Shown here in pieces: positions 1 through 8,647 of a stretch of DNA of 64,000 nt (within the stretch, counting starts at the first letter, position 1; every line of letters begins with the position of its first letter). The position numbers and the translations under genes are program-made. Below the pieces are notes generated by a model. It did no database searches, was not told the DNA's origin, and saw only the letters and a program-made list of their open reading frames with translations. The stretch spans positions 1-64,000 of the forward strand of contig JBGPIK010000001.1 in NCBI GenBank assembly GCA_041484845.1, written 5' to 3'. The stretch comes from JBGPIK01 sp041484845. GTDB lineage: Bacteria > Desulfobacterota > Binatia > UBA9968.

Positions 1-933
1 ATCGAGGATTTGATTGATGATGTTACCCGAGGCGATCCGGAATCGCCGTTGCGATGGACATGCAAGAGCGTGAGGAATGTGGAGAAGGGTCTGCTGAAAG
101 CCGGATATTACGCCAGCTACAGAACGGTGGCCCGCATTCTGAATGAGCAGGAGTACAGCCTTCAAGCAAATCGAAAAACCTCCGAGGGCAAGAAGGATCA
201 TCCCGATCGGGATCGGCAGTTTCGATACATCAACGAACAGGCCAAGCAATTCCTACGTGCTGGTGAGCCTGTGATTTCTGTCGATACCAAGAAGAAAGAA
301 CTCGTCGGCAACTATAAAAATGGCGGACGCGAATGGGAGAAAAAAGGCCGCGCCGTCGAAGTATTGAGTCATGACTTCCCCGATCCCGAGGTGCCCAAGG
401 CAGTGCCCTACGGGATTTACGATATTGGCAGTAATACGGGATGGGTCAACGTTGGTGTGGACGCTGACACTGCCGAGTTTGCGGTTGAAAGCATTCGGCA
501 GTGGTGGAAATGGATGGGGAAGAAGCGATACCAAAAAGCGAAGGAGCTGCTCATCTGCGCTGACAGCGGCGGAAGCAACGGCTATCGGTCGCACCTGTGG
601 AAACGAGAACTACAGAAACTGGCCAGTCAGCAAAGGCTACGGATCACGGTGTGCCACTTCCCACCCGGGACGAGCAAGTGGAACAAGATCGAGCATCGCC
701 TGTTTTCATACATCAGCATGAACTGGCGTGGGCGTCCGCTGACGGATTACCGGACCGTAGTGAATTTGATTGCGTCCACGACGACGAAAACCGGCCTCAC
801 GGTCAAAGTTCGGCTTGATAAAAGATTGTATCAGCGCGGCATCAAGATTTCTCAGGACGAGTTGGAGAAGATCGCGCTCCGACCTCACAATTTCCATGGC
901 GAGTGGAATTACACGATCAGGCCCGCTAGCTAA
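1..933 (+). CDS. ISAzo13-family transposase, 5'-truncated by the window edge
   Basis: DDE-type transposase that would mobilise its own insertion sequence. The reading frame is open at base 1, so the start lies outside the window; the 311 codons seen correspond to roughly the C-terminal three quarters of a family member (usually about 400 residues). Recognisable blocks are VDTKKKELVGNYKNGGREW, HDFPDPEVPKAVPYG, the second catalytic region around ICADSGGSNGYRS, CHFPPGTSKWNKIEHRLFS with the late acidic residue, and the terminal HGEWNYTIRP. These are diagnostic of the ISAzo13 (Rhodopirellula-type) group by family knowledge. It abuts a decapitated methyltransferase fragment, so the element probably inserted into a defence cluster. 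Whether it is intact cannot be judged because the N-terminus is not visible. Confidence 0.93.
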   Translation: MEDLIDDVTRGDPESPLRWTCKSVRNVEKGLLKAGYYASYRTVARILNEQEYSLQANRKTSEGKKDHPDRDRQFRYINEQAKQFLRAGEPVISVDTKKKELVGNYKNGGREWEKKGRAVEVLSHDFPDPEVPKAVPYGIYDIGSNTGWVNVGVDADTAEFAVESIRQWWKWMGKKRYQKAKELLICADSGGSNGYRSHLWKRELQKLASQQRLRITVCHFPPGTSKWNKIEHRLFSYISMNWRGRPLTDYRTVVNLIASTTTKTGLTVKVRLDKRLYQRGIKISQDELEKIALRPHNFHGEWNYTIRPAS

Positions 934-955
934 GAAACTGTCCATATTATTTTGT
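1..955 (+). mobile_element. Insertion sequence, ISAzo13 family, right-hand part
   Basis: The transposase stops at 933 and methyltransferase-like coding sequence is recognisable from about 963, so the element's right end must fall between those points, probably near 945-960. The terminal inverted repeat cannot be confirmed because the other end is outside the window. The element is the likely cause of the loss of the methyltransferase N-terminus. Confidence 0.65.
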
Positions 956-1172
956 CACAAGGTCTAACGGCATCGACACGGCTCCATTTCCGGACGAGTT
1001 GGTTGAACGATGTCTCGCTCTTGGATGCCCGCCGCACGGGCTAGTTTTGGATCCATTCGCCGGCGCAGGCACAACCGTTAGAGTTGCTTTAGCGAGCGGA
1101 CGTTCTGCCTGCGGGATCGAATTGAATCCAACATTCTGTGACTTTATGGTTATGGAGCTGAACCGACTTTAA
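951..1172 (+). pseudogene. C-terminal remnant of a DNA methyltransferase (N4/N6-type), 5' end lost at the IS
   Basis: An open frame (phase of 1170) encodes about 70 residues ending in TAA at 1170-1172. It contains LVLDPFAGAGTT, the SAM-binding motif of beta-class N4-cytosine/N6-adenine methyltransferases, preceded by FPDELVERCLALGCPP and followed by GRSACGIELNP and a short helix to the end. In this family that block lies at the C-terminus, so everything upstream (target recognition and the catalytic motif) is missing. The fragment runs straight into the transposase element on its left and is 0 bp from the next gene, whose ATG follows the stop. Originally it was probably the modification or companion gene of the downstream ATPase/HNH pair. 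It lacks a start codon and is non-functional as a methyltransferase. Confidence 0.8.
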
Positions 1173-3053
1173 ATGTATTTAACCTTGGCCAAGATTCAGA
1201 ATTCTCTTTCCTATCTGGGAAATCTTCACCCGTTCTTCGGCATCACGTATCTAGTTTGTAAGAAAGGGCAACTGCCGATCGGGAGGAGCAAGCATTTTCC
1301 AATAAATAGAGAAGAAGCGGACTTCTTGACCAAATACTATAAACCGGACGTTACGTCCAAATTCTACTTTCAACCTTTTAGGACTTCCGCGGGCCGTTGG
1401 CTCTCACCCAAATATCCATCTTCTGGTTCCCAAAGCACCCGGACAAGAGGCGACTTTGAAAAGGCTTTCATTCACGAGAAGAATACTGATTTGTGGGGCT
1501 GGTCCAGGGATTATATAAAAATATTAAAAGCCAAACTCGCGCGCGACAATACGAAATCGATCCCAGGCTTTTGGCTGGCTGTATGGTTGTTCCGAGAGAA
1601 AAACTGGCCGAACAAGACCAACCCAAAAACTATCATAGACTCCCTTCTGAGCGAGTTCTCCATCAATGAGGAAGAACGCAGGGAACTGTTTGACCTAAGC
1701 GTGCCCGACTCCGCACTAGACCGTTTACTAGATGAGAAACCCGGTACCAGCAGAGAGTTGTTGACCATCATTGGGCGACCTCCTGACGCGCTTCCAGAAG
1801 TTGGGGGGACTTTACGTTATCTGGAGCTAGTTGGGATCGGTCCCACGAAATCACTAAAATTCACCCCTGGAGATCGATTAACGGTAATCACAGGAGATAA
1901 CGGGCTAGGAAAGACTTTCATTCTTGAGTGTGCTTGGTGGAGTCTCACGGGAACCTGGGCGGGACCGCAAGCGTTTCCTATTAGCCAAGGACAAGAGAAG
2001 ATCGATCCAAAAATCACCTTTGAGATCTCAGCGGGGCAAACCGCCTCACAAAAGAAGACCATACGTTATAATTGGGAAACTCAACGCTGGCCAGAAGCGA
2101 AAGACAGACCAACAATTCCTGGCCTCATTGTATATGCGAGAGTGGATGGCTCCTTCGCGGTTTGGGATCCGGTGCGGCATTTACAACTTGAGAGTCCGCT
2201 CGACGGACGGAATCATCTTCTGGTCTTTTCATGAGACGCGGTCCTAGATGGTTTGAATGGAAAGATCGAAGGACTTTTGCGAGATTGGGTCAAGTGGCAA
2301 CATAGCCCTGATCAATCGACTTTTGATACTTTCCGGGCTGTCATGAGGCGGTTGTCCCCTCCTGACATGTCACCGTTGGAACCGGGGGAGCCGATGCGCT
2401 TGCCTCGTGAATCCAAGGAGATTCCAACGCTGCAGCATCACTATGGGCCTGTGCCATTTCCTCATGAGTCCGCAGGGGTGCGCCGGATAATTACCCTGTC
2501 ATACCTCATCGTTTGGGCATGGAATGAGCATCGGATTTATTCGGCGCTCGCGAAAAAAGCGCCACAAAAAAAACTCGTCATTTTGATAGATGAAACAGAG
2601 GCCCATCTCCATCCGAAATGGCAACGAGTGATCTTACCATCTTTGTTAGATGTGACGACCATTCTCTCGAAAGAAATTCAACCCCAGATGATAGTGACTA
2701 CCCATTCCCCGCTTGTGCTGGCCTCCTTGGAAACAGTCTTCTCTCAGGCCGAGGACAAACTATACCATCTCCATTTGGCAGATTCCGGAGACGTTGAATT
2801 CAAGGACTTGCCGTTCATTCGGTTGGGTAGCGTTGATGACTGGCTTACATCTGCTGTTTTCGAACTTAAGCAACCGCGTTCGCGTGAGGCAGAAGACGCG
2901 GTGGAAACCGCTAAAAACTTGATGGCACAAACTGATCCAGAAAAACAAGACATCGTATCAGTGACTGATCAGCTCCGGAGAACTTTACCAGCCGAGGATG
3001 TTTTCTGGCATCGGTGGGCCTATTTTGTTGAAAGGAAAGGCATAAGCATCTGA
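1173..3053 (+). pseudogene. AAA/ABC-type ATPase (PtuA-like), interrupted by an in-frame TGA at 2232
   Basis: One continuous frame from ATG 1173 to TGA 3051-3053 is broken only by TGA at codon 354 (2232-2234); homology resumes directly after it. Residues 1-205 form an N-terminal domain I do not recognise. ATPase core: LVGIGP then Walker A GDNGLGKT at about residues 241-248, later a YGQ-like HHYGPVPF block, SAGVRRIITLSYL, the Walker B LIDETEAHLHPKWQR near residue 475, and the D-loop/H-switch block IVTTHSPLVLAS. This is the SMC/ABC-like ATPase type that partners HNH nucleases in Septu (PtuA-PtuB) and some retron systems. Its stop overlaps the HNH start. The TGA separates Walker A from the signature and Walker B, so neither half could hydrolyse ATP alone. 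It may be a nonsense mutation, an assembly error or, less likely, readthrough. Confidence 0.8.
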
Positions 3054-3882
3054 TTCCAGTATCTCTGCAACCGGAACCTTCCTTCTTTGAGCAGCGCGTC
3101 AGACGACCTGGGCAATCCTTTTTGCGGTCGAATCCAAGACCAACAAGTCACCAATTTAAAAAAAAGAATTATTGGCGGGAGTGCCTTCCTGAACTGAGAC
3201 TGGCATACTCTGAAATCTGCGTTTACCTTAACGTTGCATAAAAATCCCAGGTCGATGGCCGCGAGAGGCCGATCTGGCGGGGGCTTGAGCCAGATCAGGA
3301 GCCTCCAGCTGGACTTCACCAAAAGTGAACTCTAGGGAGAGGTAGAAAGTTAAGCGAAAGTATCATCACAAATATTTCAACATTCATAGGTATTTCGGTG
3401 CTCGCGGTTACGTGGATTGAACTGTCAGAACCCGAATTTTATGCAACGTTAAGGTTTACTCTGCCTGTTGGGTTCCACATGGGACTGTGGATCACTTCTG
3501 GTCGAAGACTGCGCGGCCCGACCTTGCTTACGAATGGAGCAACTACCGCTTCGCGGCTGAAAAACTCAACAATTACAAAGGGGAAAATGCAGACGTTTTG
3601 GACCCTTTTAGCATCCAAGCCGGCTGGTTTATTTTGAACTTTGACAATTTCTTTGTTGAAGCTAACCAAGGTCTCTTGCGATCACTCGAAGACGCAGTGA
3701 AGAAGACGATTTCCGTTTTGAGGCTGAACGCTGATGATGCTCTGGTGAATTGGCGGTTTAGCATAGTCAGAGACTACGCTACGAACGATCTTAGCTTCGG
3801 ATTCCTCGAGCGAAGGTATCCATTCATAGCGTTTGAGCTTCAACGCCAGAATCTGACGGAACAGATAAAGCAGAATTTCTAA
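3050..3882 (+). pseudogene. HNH endonuclease (PtuB-like / retron-associated type), split by a 227-bp insertion
   Basis: The frame starts with CTG at 3050 overlapping the upstream stop, where relatives have ATGA coupling, and reads IPVSLQPEPSFFEQRVR...YWRECLPELRLAY...ICVY up to 3226. A 227-bp element with a 6-bp target duplication follows. The frame resumes at 3460 with SACWVPHGTVDHFWSK, LAYEWSNYRFA and VLDPFSIQAGWF, ending at TAA 3880-3882. Removing the insertion plus one copy of GTTTAC restores an uninterrupted protein of about 199 residues. VDHF carries the HNH histidine and the family is the one annotated as putative HNH endonuclease of retron/Septu systems. In the interrupted gene translation stops just inside the insertion (TAA at 3239), before the catalytic core. 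The CTG start may be a second lesion. Confidence 0.85.
3227..3453. mobile_element. MITE-like non-autonomous element, 227 bp, with 17-bp terminal inverted repeats
   Basis: The left end 3227-3243 reads CTTAACGTTGCATAAAA and the right end 3437-3453 is its exact reverse complement. The element is flanked by a perfect 6-bp direct repeat GTTTAC at 3221-3226 and 3454-3459, and its removal with one repeat restores the HNH reading frame exactly. The interior has no convincing coding sequence. It contains an internal hairpin (GATCTGGC at 3271-3278 and GCCAGATC at 3289-3296). Size, inverted termini, target duplication and lack of a transposase fit a miniature inverted-repeat transposable element mobilised in trans. 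I do not recognise the parental IS family from the termini. Confidence 0.9.
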
Positions 3883-4119
3883 AACATCGCCGCCTTTCAG
3901 GCTGCTTTAATAGGTGACGTGGCGTATTCGAGCAAAGACTGTCCCTGCCGCCAATCACGCCTCCATGCGGTTTTTTGGCAAGTCCTACGTAATTCACGGA
4001 CGTTGTTGCCTAGCTGGAATAAGTCTTTCACGTGCAGCGTGAGATGGGCGTTTCGACAAGAAAATGTGTCTGGGTCGCCAGGCTTCAAACTTAGGAGGCA
4101 GGTTTAGCATCGTACGTTT
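3883..4119. other. Non-coding or decayed stretch between HNH remnant and toxin gene
   Basis: I see no credible gene, RNA or repeat here. Short open frames are present on both strands but show no recognisable motif. Confidence 0.5.
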
Positions 4120-4530
4120 TCACCGAGAAGCAAACGGGTTGCGGATTCTCAGTTTTCGGTCGATGACCTGTCTATCCTGCAGGTCTTCGGAATACAGGAT
4201 TTTGCATCCAGCGCGGAGCGCCGAGGCCAGAATCGTCGCGTCATAAAACGAAAATCCATAACGCTCGGCTATTTCAATACCCAGGTCGTGGGTCTCGATG
4301 GTTAGTGGCTCAATCTCACAGACGGCGCGGATGGGAGCAAGGACATCTCTGATTTCGCTCCACGACATGCCTAACTTGCGCGAGGCGACTGCGGCAAACT
4401 CATTAAGAACCTGAACGCTGATAACGCCGCCATTCGCGATGAGTTCCTCAACCCGGTCAGCCTTGGACGCATCTTCCGAGAGCAAATAGAGCAGGATATT
4501 CGTGTCGAAAAACGTCTCAGCGGCGGGCAT
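4120..4530 (-). CDS. vapC: PIN-domain toxin of a VapBC-type pair
   Basis: Predicted Mg-dependent endoribonuclease toxin. The start chosen is ATG at 4530 (MPAAETFFDTN), which overlaps the antitoxin gene end by 14 bp; an upstream ATG at 4548 would add six residues. The 136-residue protein shows the PIN acidic residues: Asp in FFDTNILLY near the N-terminus, Glu in VLNEFAAVA, Asp in FSFYDATILASAL and Asp in YSEDLQD. Overlap with the upstream AbrB-like antitoxin gene implies translational coupling, usual for such modules. It lies directly downstream of the decayed defence cluster. Target RNA unknown. Confidence 0.9.
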   Translation of the reverse strand: MPAAETFFDTNILLYLLSEDASKADRVEELIANGGVISVQVLNEFAAVASRKLGMSWSEIRDVLAPIRAVCEIEPLTIETHDLGIEIAERYGFSFYDATILASALRAGCKILYSEDLQDRQVIDRKLRIRNPFASR

Positions 4531-4750
4531 TGGCCTCAACGCGATCAAACTTGAAATCCGCGGGCAGGCGCCCGCGGTACTTTCTTAAACGCGCAAGCAG
4601 CTCTCGAGCGCCGGGCATCTTCTTGATCTCGAAAAGACGCGCTCCCGCAACATCAATCTCGATGTTGTCACCTTCCTTGAGGCCGAGCGCTTCCACTACC
4701 GACACGGGTAAGCGGACAGCCAGGCTATTTCCCCATTTACAAACCTGCAT
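4517..4750 (-). CDS. vapB: AbrB/MazE-type antitoxin of the PIN toxin
   Basis: A 77-residue swapped-hairpin AbrB-type DNA-binding protein: MQVCKWGNSLAVRLP, VVEALGLKEGDNIEI. The C-terminal tail (RGRLPADFKFDRVEANA) is the kind that binds the toxin. ATG at 4750 is preceded by GAGGTAA at a good distance; a longer upstream reading adds residues that do not resemble the family. It is expected to neutralise the downstream PIN toxin and autorepress the operon. The order antitoxin-then-toxin with overlap is standard. Confidence 0.9.
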   Translation of the reverse strand: MQVCKWGNSLAVRLPVSVVEALGLKEGDNIEIDVAGARLFEIKKMPGARELLARLRKYRGRLPADFKFDRVEANARR

Positions 4751-4879
4751 ATTTACCTCTGAGTCGAAAGATATACATAAGCTCGCTATATATCTACCAC
4801 GCTCCAATCAACCGCGCAAGATGGAGTATCTATAACGAGGCAAGACAATGTACCAGGAGTCTTTTCTCGACACGCCGGG

Positions 4880-5593
4880 TCAGCGTAGCGAGGCGGGTTC
4901 CCTTGGGGCCTGCTGAATCGAACTCCCGGTTGCTTCAGATCCAGGGCGTTTGAACAGCACAGCGTAAGTCCGACCGCGCCACGTCTCCGGCCCTCGAATC
5001 AACTGAAAGCCGGCGGCCGTCACTTCTTTCAATACGGTTCCCTTTGGCGTGCCATGTCCGCCGTGACGTTCCGCTGTCTCCGGCCGACCGATCCAGTTCA
5101 TGATCCCGCCAGGCTCGAAGTCGATGATCACCAGCCGGCCACCGGGACGGAGCGCGCGCAAGATGTCCGCGTTGATTGCCGCCGGGTCCGTCAGGTGATG
5201 GTAGACGAAGCGACTGAAGAGCGCATCACAGCAAGCCTCGGGCAGGTTCGTCCGTGAGACCGCACCTTCGATCACTGTAACGTTCGAGAGCTTCGCTTCT
5301 GTGGCGGCTTGTCGAATGTCGGCGAGACGTGCGGCATCGAGCTCAGTCGCATACACATGACCTGACGGGCCGACACGGCGCGCCAGCGCTATGGCGAACG
5401 TTCCATCGCCTGCGCCCAAGTCGGCAACGCGCGTCCCGGGTTGTAACTCGAGCCACGCGGCGAGGCGCTCCACCTCGTCCGCCGTCGTGCCGTGAATGAA
5501 CGGCAGATACGGCAGACTGGCGACCGCCAGAACGCCGACGGCCGCGAGCGCCAACAGCCCAACAACGATCCACTGTCTTAATCGACTCGGCAT
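4880..5593 (-). CDS. Class I SAM-dependent methyltransferase with N-terminal membrane anchor
   Basis: Protein of 237 residues from ATG at 5593, which has AGGAG seven bases upstream; a TTG 21 bases further upstream is less likely. A hydrophobic segment (about residues 6-27, WIVVGLLALAAVGVLAV) suggests a membrane anchor or signal. The methyltransferase core follows: VADLGAGDGTFAIALA (SAM motif I), ATELDAARL (acidic ribose contact), VTVIEGAV, DALFSRFVYHHLTDP and LRPGGRLVIIDFEPGG. These are features of Methyltransf_11/25 enzymes; the substrate is unknown. Neighbours are unrelated. The strand-convergent VapBC genes are more than 100 bp away. Confidence 0.82.
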   Translation of the reverse strand: MPSRLRQWIVVGLLALAAVGVLAVASLPYLPFIHGTTADEVERLAAWLELQPGTRVADLGAGDGTFAIALARRVGPSGHVYATELDAARLADIRQAATEAKLSNVTVIEGAVSRTNLPEACCDALFSRFVYHHLTDPAAINADILRALRPGGRLVIIDFEPGGIMNWIGRPETAERHGGHGTPKGTVLKEVTAAGFQLIRGPETWRGRTYAVLFKRPGSEATGSSIQQAPREPASLR

Positions 5594-5614
5594 GGTTTGC
5601 TCCTGGGATGACAA

Positions 5615-6420
5615 GGTTTCTACACCTCACTTGGCATAGACTGCTTAAAGAAACAAAAGCAAAACAAAGGGCAAAACAAAAGGGCTCAAATCTCTTTTAG
5701 CTCGTGAAGCACCACAGTGTCGGGTTGAGTAAGAAACTCTCATGGCTCGTCCGTTGCGCATGGAATACCCGGGGGCGTACTAGAATGTGGTGAGCCGGAG
5801 CTTTTTGTCGCCGGGTATCGGCAGGGCACAATCACAGCGAGAAAGGCAAGGTGATGGGGTTAGAGAATACCTCGCCGGTGAGTTGGCATGCGTAAGAATG
5901 AAGGAAACAGTGGCAGCGAGAGGAGGGCTGGCCCAAAAGGGCGCGGAGGATTGAGAAAGCGCTTTATAAGAGCTAAGAGCGGACTCGACCCTGCTGAGTG
6001 CGACTGACGGCATCAAAAAACAGTGGTGGGACCACGTGGCACTACCCAAACCACAAGAGAAGTGAAGGAAGCTGTCCCAACAACAACGGTGAAGAGCCTT
6101 GAACTCAGACGGCTCTCAGAGAATCACAAAAATCACGGTGCTTTTTCTCGGGCCTTCCGTATGACGGGCAGTGCGCCTACAAACAGGATCGCTACTGTGG
6201 GGCGCAAAGACAAGTGGATATCGTACTAACCTCCGGAAAAGAGGTTGGAATTTGGGGCTGGTTTCAAAAGCGGTCGCTGATTAGATCTGTCTAAAAGTCT
6301 TTAAAAGTAGGCGTGCAAGGGAGACTCGGCCGAAATCGACTTTCAACGTTGGGCGCCGGATATGCCGACAACTGATGAAAGTTTTTTCGACCGATTCGGT
6401 GATCGGGAGATTAAAAGTCG
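5615..6420. other. 800-bp region with no supported gene
   Basis: Only short, low-quality open frames occur (for example 5780-6049 minus and 6023-6229 plus), without recognisable motifs, ribosome-binding sites or conservation-like patterns. I see no tRNA, CRISPR or clear inverted repeat. It may be decayed sequence. Confidence 0.5.
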
Positions 6421-6756
6421 TTATTCCCCGTAGTCCTTCTTGATCTGTTCAGGCGTAATGAACCAAGCGCCGGTGCATGAGCGCCGTGCAACTTCGCCGA
6501 TGTCTTTGCCGTTGGTATTGCTTTCGTAGTTTCCCGGCACGCCGTAGGTCGCTGTGTAAGCTACGGCGGCACCAGCCTGGGTGCCTAAACAGGTCGCGAG
6601 CTTTAACGGAAAATGGAAAATGGACAACACGAAGCTGCCGAGATAAAATGCTCCGTCGTCCTCTTTCATTGTCGTTTGTTGGGTTCTGCCGATAGTTGGA
6701 ACGGCAACGATGCTCAAAATCAAAATCGCAATGGACAACCGCAAAACGCGTCTCAT
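6421..6756 (-). CDS. Small exported protein of unknown function
   Basis: 111 residues with an N-terminal signal peptide (RRVLRLSIAILILSIVAVP then a cleavage-like region before TIGRTQQ). ATG at 6756 has a strong ribosome-binding site (AGGAGG on the minus strand). The mature part has a hydrophobic stretch (YLGSFVLSIFHFPLKLA) and a glycine/alanine-rich segment (AGAAVAYTATYGVPG) followed by one Cys. I do not recognise the family. It could be periplasmic or membrane-associated. It is transcribed in the same direction as the upstream EAL gene, about 95 bp away. Confidence 0.7.
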   Translation of the reverse strand: MRRVLRLSIAILILSIVAVPTIGRTQQTTMKEDDGAFYLGSFVLSIFHFPLKLATCLGTQAGAAVAYTATYGVPGNYESNTNGKDIGEVARRSCTGAWFITPEQIKKDYGE

Positions 6757-6851
6757 CGTACTTCCTCCTTTTCGGCAATCAGTCTCGCTTTTGAAAGCCT
6801 ATTCTGCTCGCGTTTCTGTTCAGAGTCAAGAACCCGGAACCGAAGGCGCTA

Positions 6852-8216
6852 TCACGCGCGTTTAGCCCTTGGTGTAAATTGGCGCTGGCCGTTTCCATTT
6901 GATTTTTCCAAAGGTATCTTGGCGAATGGCTTCGATTCTAACACCTGGGGTTTGTCAAAGATCATAGAAGGATGCCTCAAGAAATCGGTGATCGCATAGG
7001 CCGGGATAGGGCGACTGTAATAAAAGCCCTGAGCCTCATCGCATTGACAGGCCTTGAGCATTTCGTTTGAATCGTAGGTTTCGACCCCTTCGGCAACAAC
7101 ATTCAGTCCCAAGTTGTGGCCCAAATCGACAATCGACCTGACGATCACCGCGTTGTCCCGGTCAACTTCCATATTCTGAACAAACGATTTGTCAATCTTA
7201 ATGCCGGACACCGGCAATTTCTTGAGATAGGCCAACGATGAATACCCGGTGCCGAAATCGTCGATCGTGAAGCGAACTCCGAGATCTTTGATGTAGCGCA
7301 AGGTCTCCATGACTTGCTGCGGGTCAATCATGATTGCGCTTTCCGTGATCTCCAACTCCAGTCTTTCCGGGGATATGTCCACATCTCTGAGGAGCGCCTG
7401 AATTTGGTTTGGAAACTGCTGTTCCTCCAAGTTCCACATCGAGAGGTTGACGGCAATATTGACGTCGACTCCCATCTCTTGCCAGGTGCGGCATTGCAAA
7501 AGGGACTGGTGAAGAACCCATAACGTCAACGGAATGATCAGCCCGGTACGTTCCGCCACTGGAATGAACTCATTAGGAGAAATAATTCCAAACTCCGGAT
7601 GCTGCCAGCGCGATAAAACTTCGAGTCCCGAAATAATGCCTTCCTGGAGTTGTATCTTGGGTTGGTACAGCAAAAAGAGTTCGTCAGAAACTATCGCGTG
7701 ACGCAGCTCACCCATACGCAAAGGGGCGTGCTCAGCCGTAGTTTCTTGACAGTAGAGGGAGTAGCTTTGTTTCGTCTGCTTGGCCACCTTTAACGCGCTG
7801 TCGGCATGTGCAATCCAAGTATCTGCGTTAGTGGTGTGTTCAGGGAGAAGGGCAATGCCGATTCGCGGCCAAATGTCGAGTTTAACACCATCAATATCCA
7901 AGGGCTCGGTTAATGTCTTTACGATTTTAAGCGCGACCAAAACCGCATCGTCCGAGCCTGTAATGGACAGAAGCAAAACAGCCACATTGCTGCCATCGAC
8001 TTGCACCACAATATCGGAATCGCGTAAAAAGGCACGCAGCCGAATCACCATGTCGTTCAACAGTGGCATGTCAAATTGGCAGACGTTAGACGCGGCTTTC
8101 GGCACGTTGTCGAATCCAATGAGTAAAAGTGCGGCCTGCTTTGGGTTGTGTTGCGCCGCGAGGATTGCTTGGCGAATGACTGCAATGTTTGATAAATCGG
8201 TGGCGGCTTGAGTCAT
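6852..8216 (-). CDS. c-di-GMP phosphodiesterase: degenerate GGDEF plus EAL domain
   Basis: Cytoplasmic 454-residue protein. Residues about 10-170 look like a GGDEF fold that has lost the signature (the loop reads VQVDGSNVAVLLLS where active enzymes have GGDEF), so cyclase activity is not expected. Residues about 185-430 are an EAL domain with the catalytic set present: YQPKI, the signature as EVLSR, NLSMWN, LELEITES, TIDDFGTGYSSLAYL, GIKIDKSFV, VAEGVET and EAQGFYYSRP. It should hydrolyse c-di-GMP to pGpG. No membrane segment or sensor domain is visible. The nearby receiver-GGDEF protein at 11486-12442 could make the same messenger, and the adjacent pilus locus is a plausible target of this signalling (inference). 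Confidence 0.93.
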   Translation of the reverse strand: MTQAATDLSNIAVIRQAILAAQHNPKQAALLLIGFDNVPKAASNVCQFDMPLLNDMVIRLRAFLRDSDIVVQVDGSNVAVLLLSITGSDDAVLVALKIVKTLTEPLDIDGVKLDIWPRIGIALLPEHTTNADTWIAHADSALKVAKQTKQSYSLYCQETTAEHAPLRMGELRHAIVSDELFLLYQPKIQLQEGIISGLEVLSRWQHPEFGIISPNEFIPVAERTGLIIPLTLWVLHQSLLQCRTWQEMGVDVNIAVNLSMWNLEEQQFPNQIQALLRDVDISPERLELEITESAIMIDPQQVMETLRYIKDLGVRFTIDDFGTGYSSLAYLKKLPVSGIKIDKSFVQNMEVDRDNAVIVRSIVDLGHNLGLNVVAEGVETYDSNEMLKACQCDEAQGFYYSRPIPAYAITDFLRHPSMIFDKPQVLESKPFAKIPLEKSNGNGQRQFTPRAKRA

Positions 8217-8647
8217 AAGATATAAGAAATCAATGGGTATCGACTCGGGGTCTATTAAATTTCCTCTTTAGTATTCGGCACGCGCACAACTGCGAGGAAT
8301 ATTTGATACAGAAAAAACGTGAGCAAGTGCCATGCCAGTTTGTCATTACGGTCGAGGGTGCCGAAAATTTTGCATTTGTTGGTCATTGGAAAGAATTAGT
8401 AGGCGGTCCGCAGCGTGGGCACGGTCAACAGCGAATTGTATATGACAGAAATCTCGACTCGGACGACAAGAATGTACCGACAAACGGAGCTTTAGTAGTT
8501 TCAGGAACACCGTTGCGGGGCAAATTTAGGCAGGTCACTGTCCTCGAACATTTGTGAGGCTCGGATCGTGTTCAACCACAGCCGTCAGAAAGCTCTGATA
8601 AGACTTTTAACAATCTCAATCACGCGCTAATTACGGGTAAGCATGGC
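8217..8647. other. Intergenic region without supported gene
   Basis: About 430 bp between two minus-strand genes. A TTG-started open frame at 8303-8557 has no recognisable domain and no ribosome-binding site, so I do not call it. Confidence 0.5.

Noticed and set aside
253..594. Open frame on the strand opposite the transposase
   Set aside because: Codon shadow of the transposase; no recognisable motif.
2232..2234. TGA as a selenocysteine or tryptophan codon
   Set aside because: No SECIS-like structure was evident and all other genes use TGA as a normal stop, so nonsense mutation or sequencing error is simpler.
5780..6229. Short open frames in the gap after the methyltransferase, and a possible intron-like structure
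   Set aside because: No protein motif, ribosome-binding site or intron domain V signature was found.
8303..8557. 84-codon TTG-started frame
   Set aside because: No domain, no ribosome-binding site, and composition not typical of neighbours.
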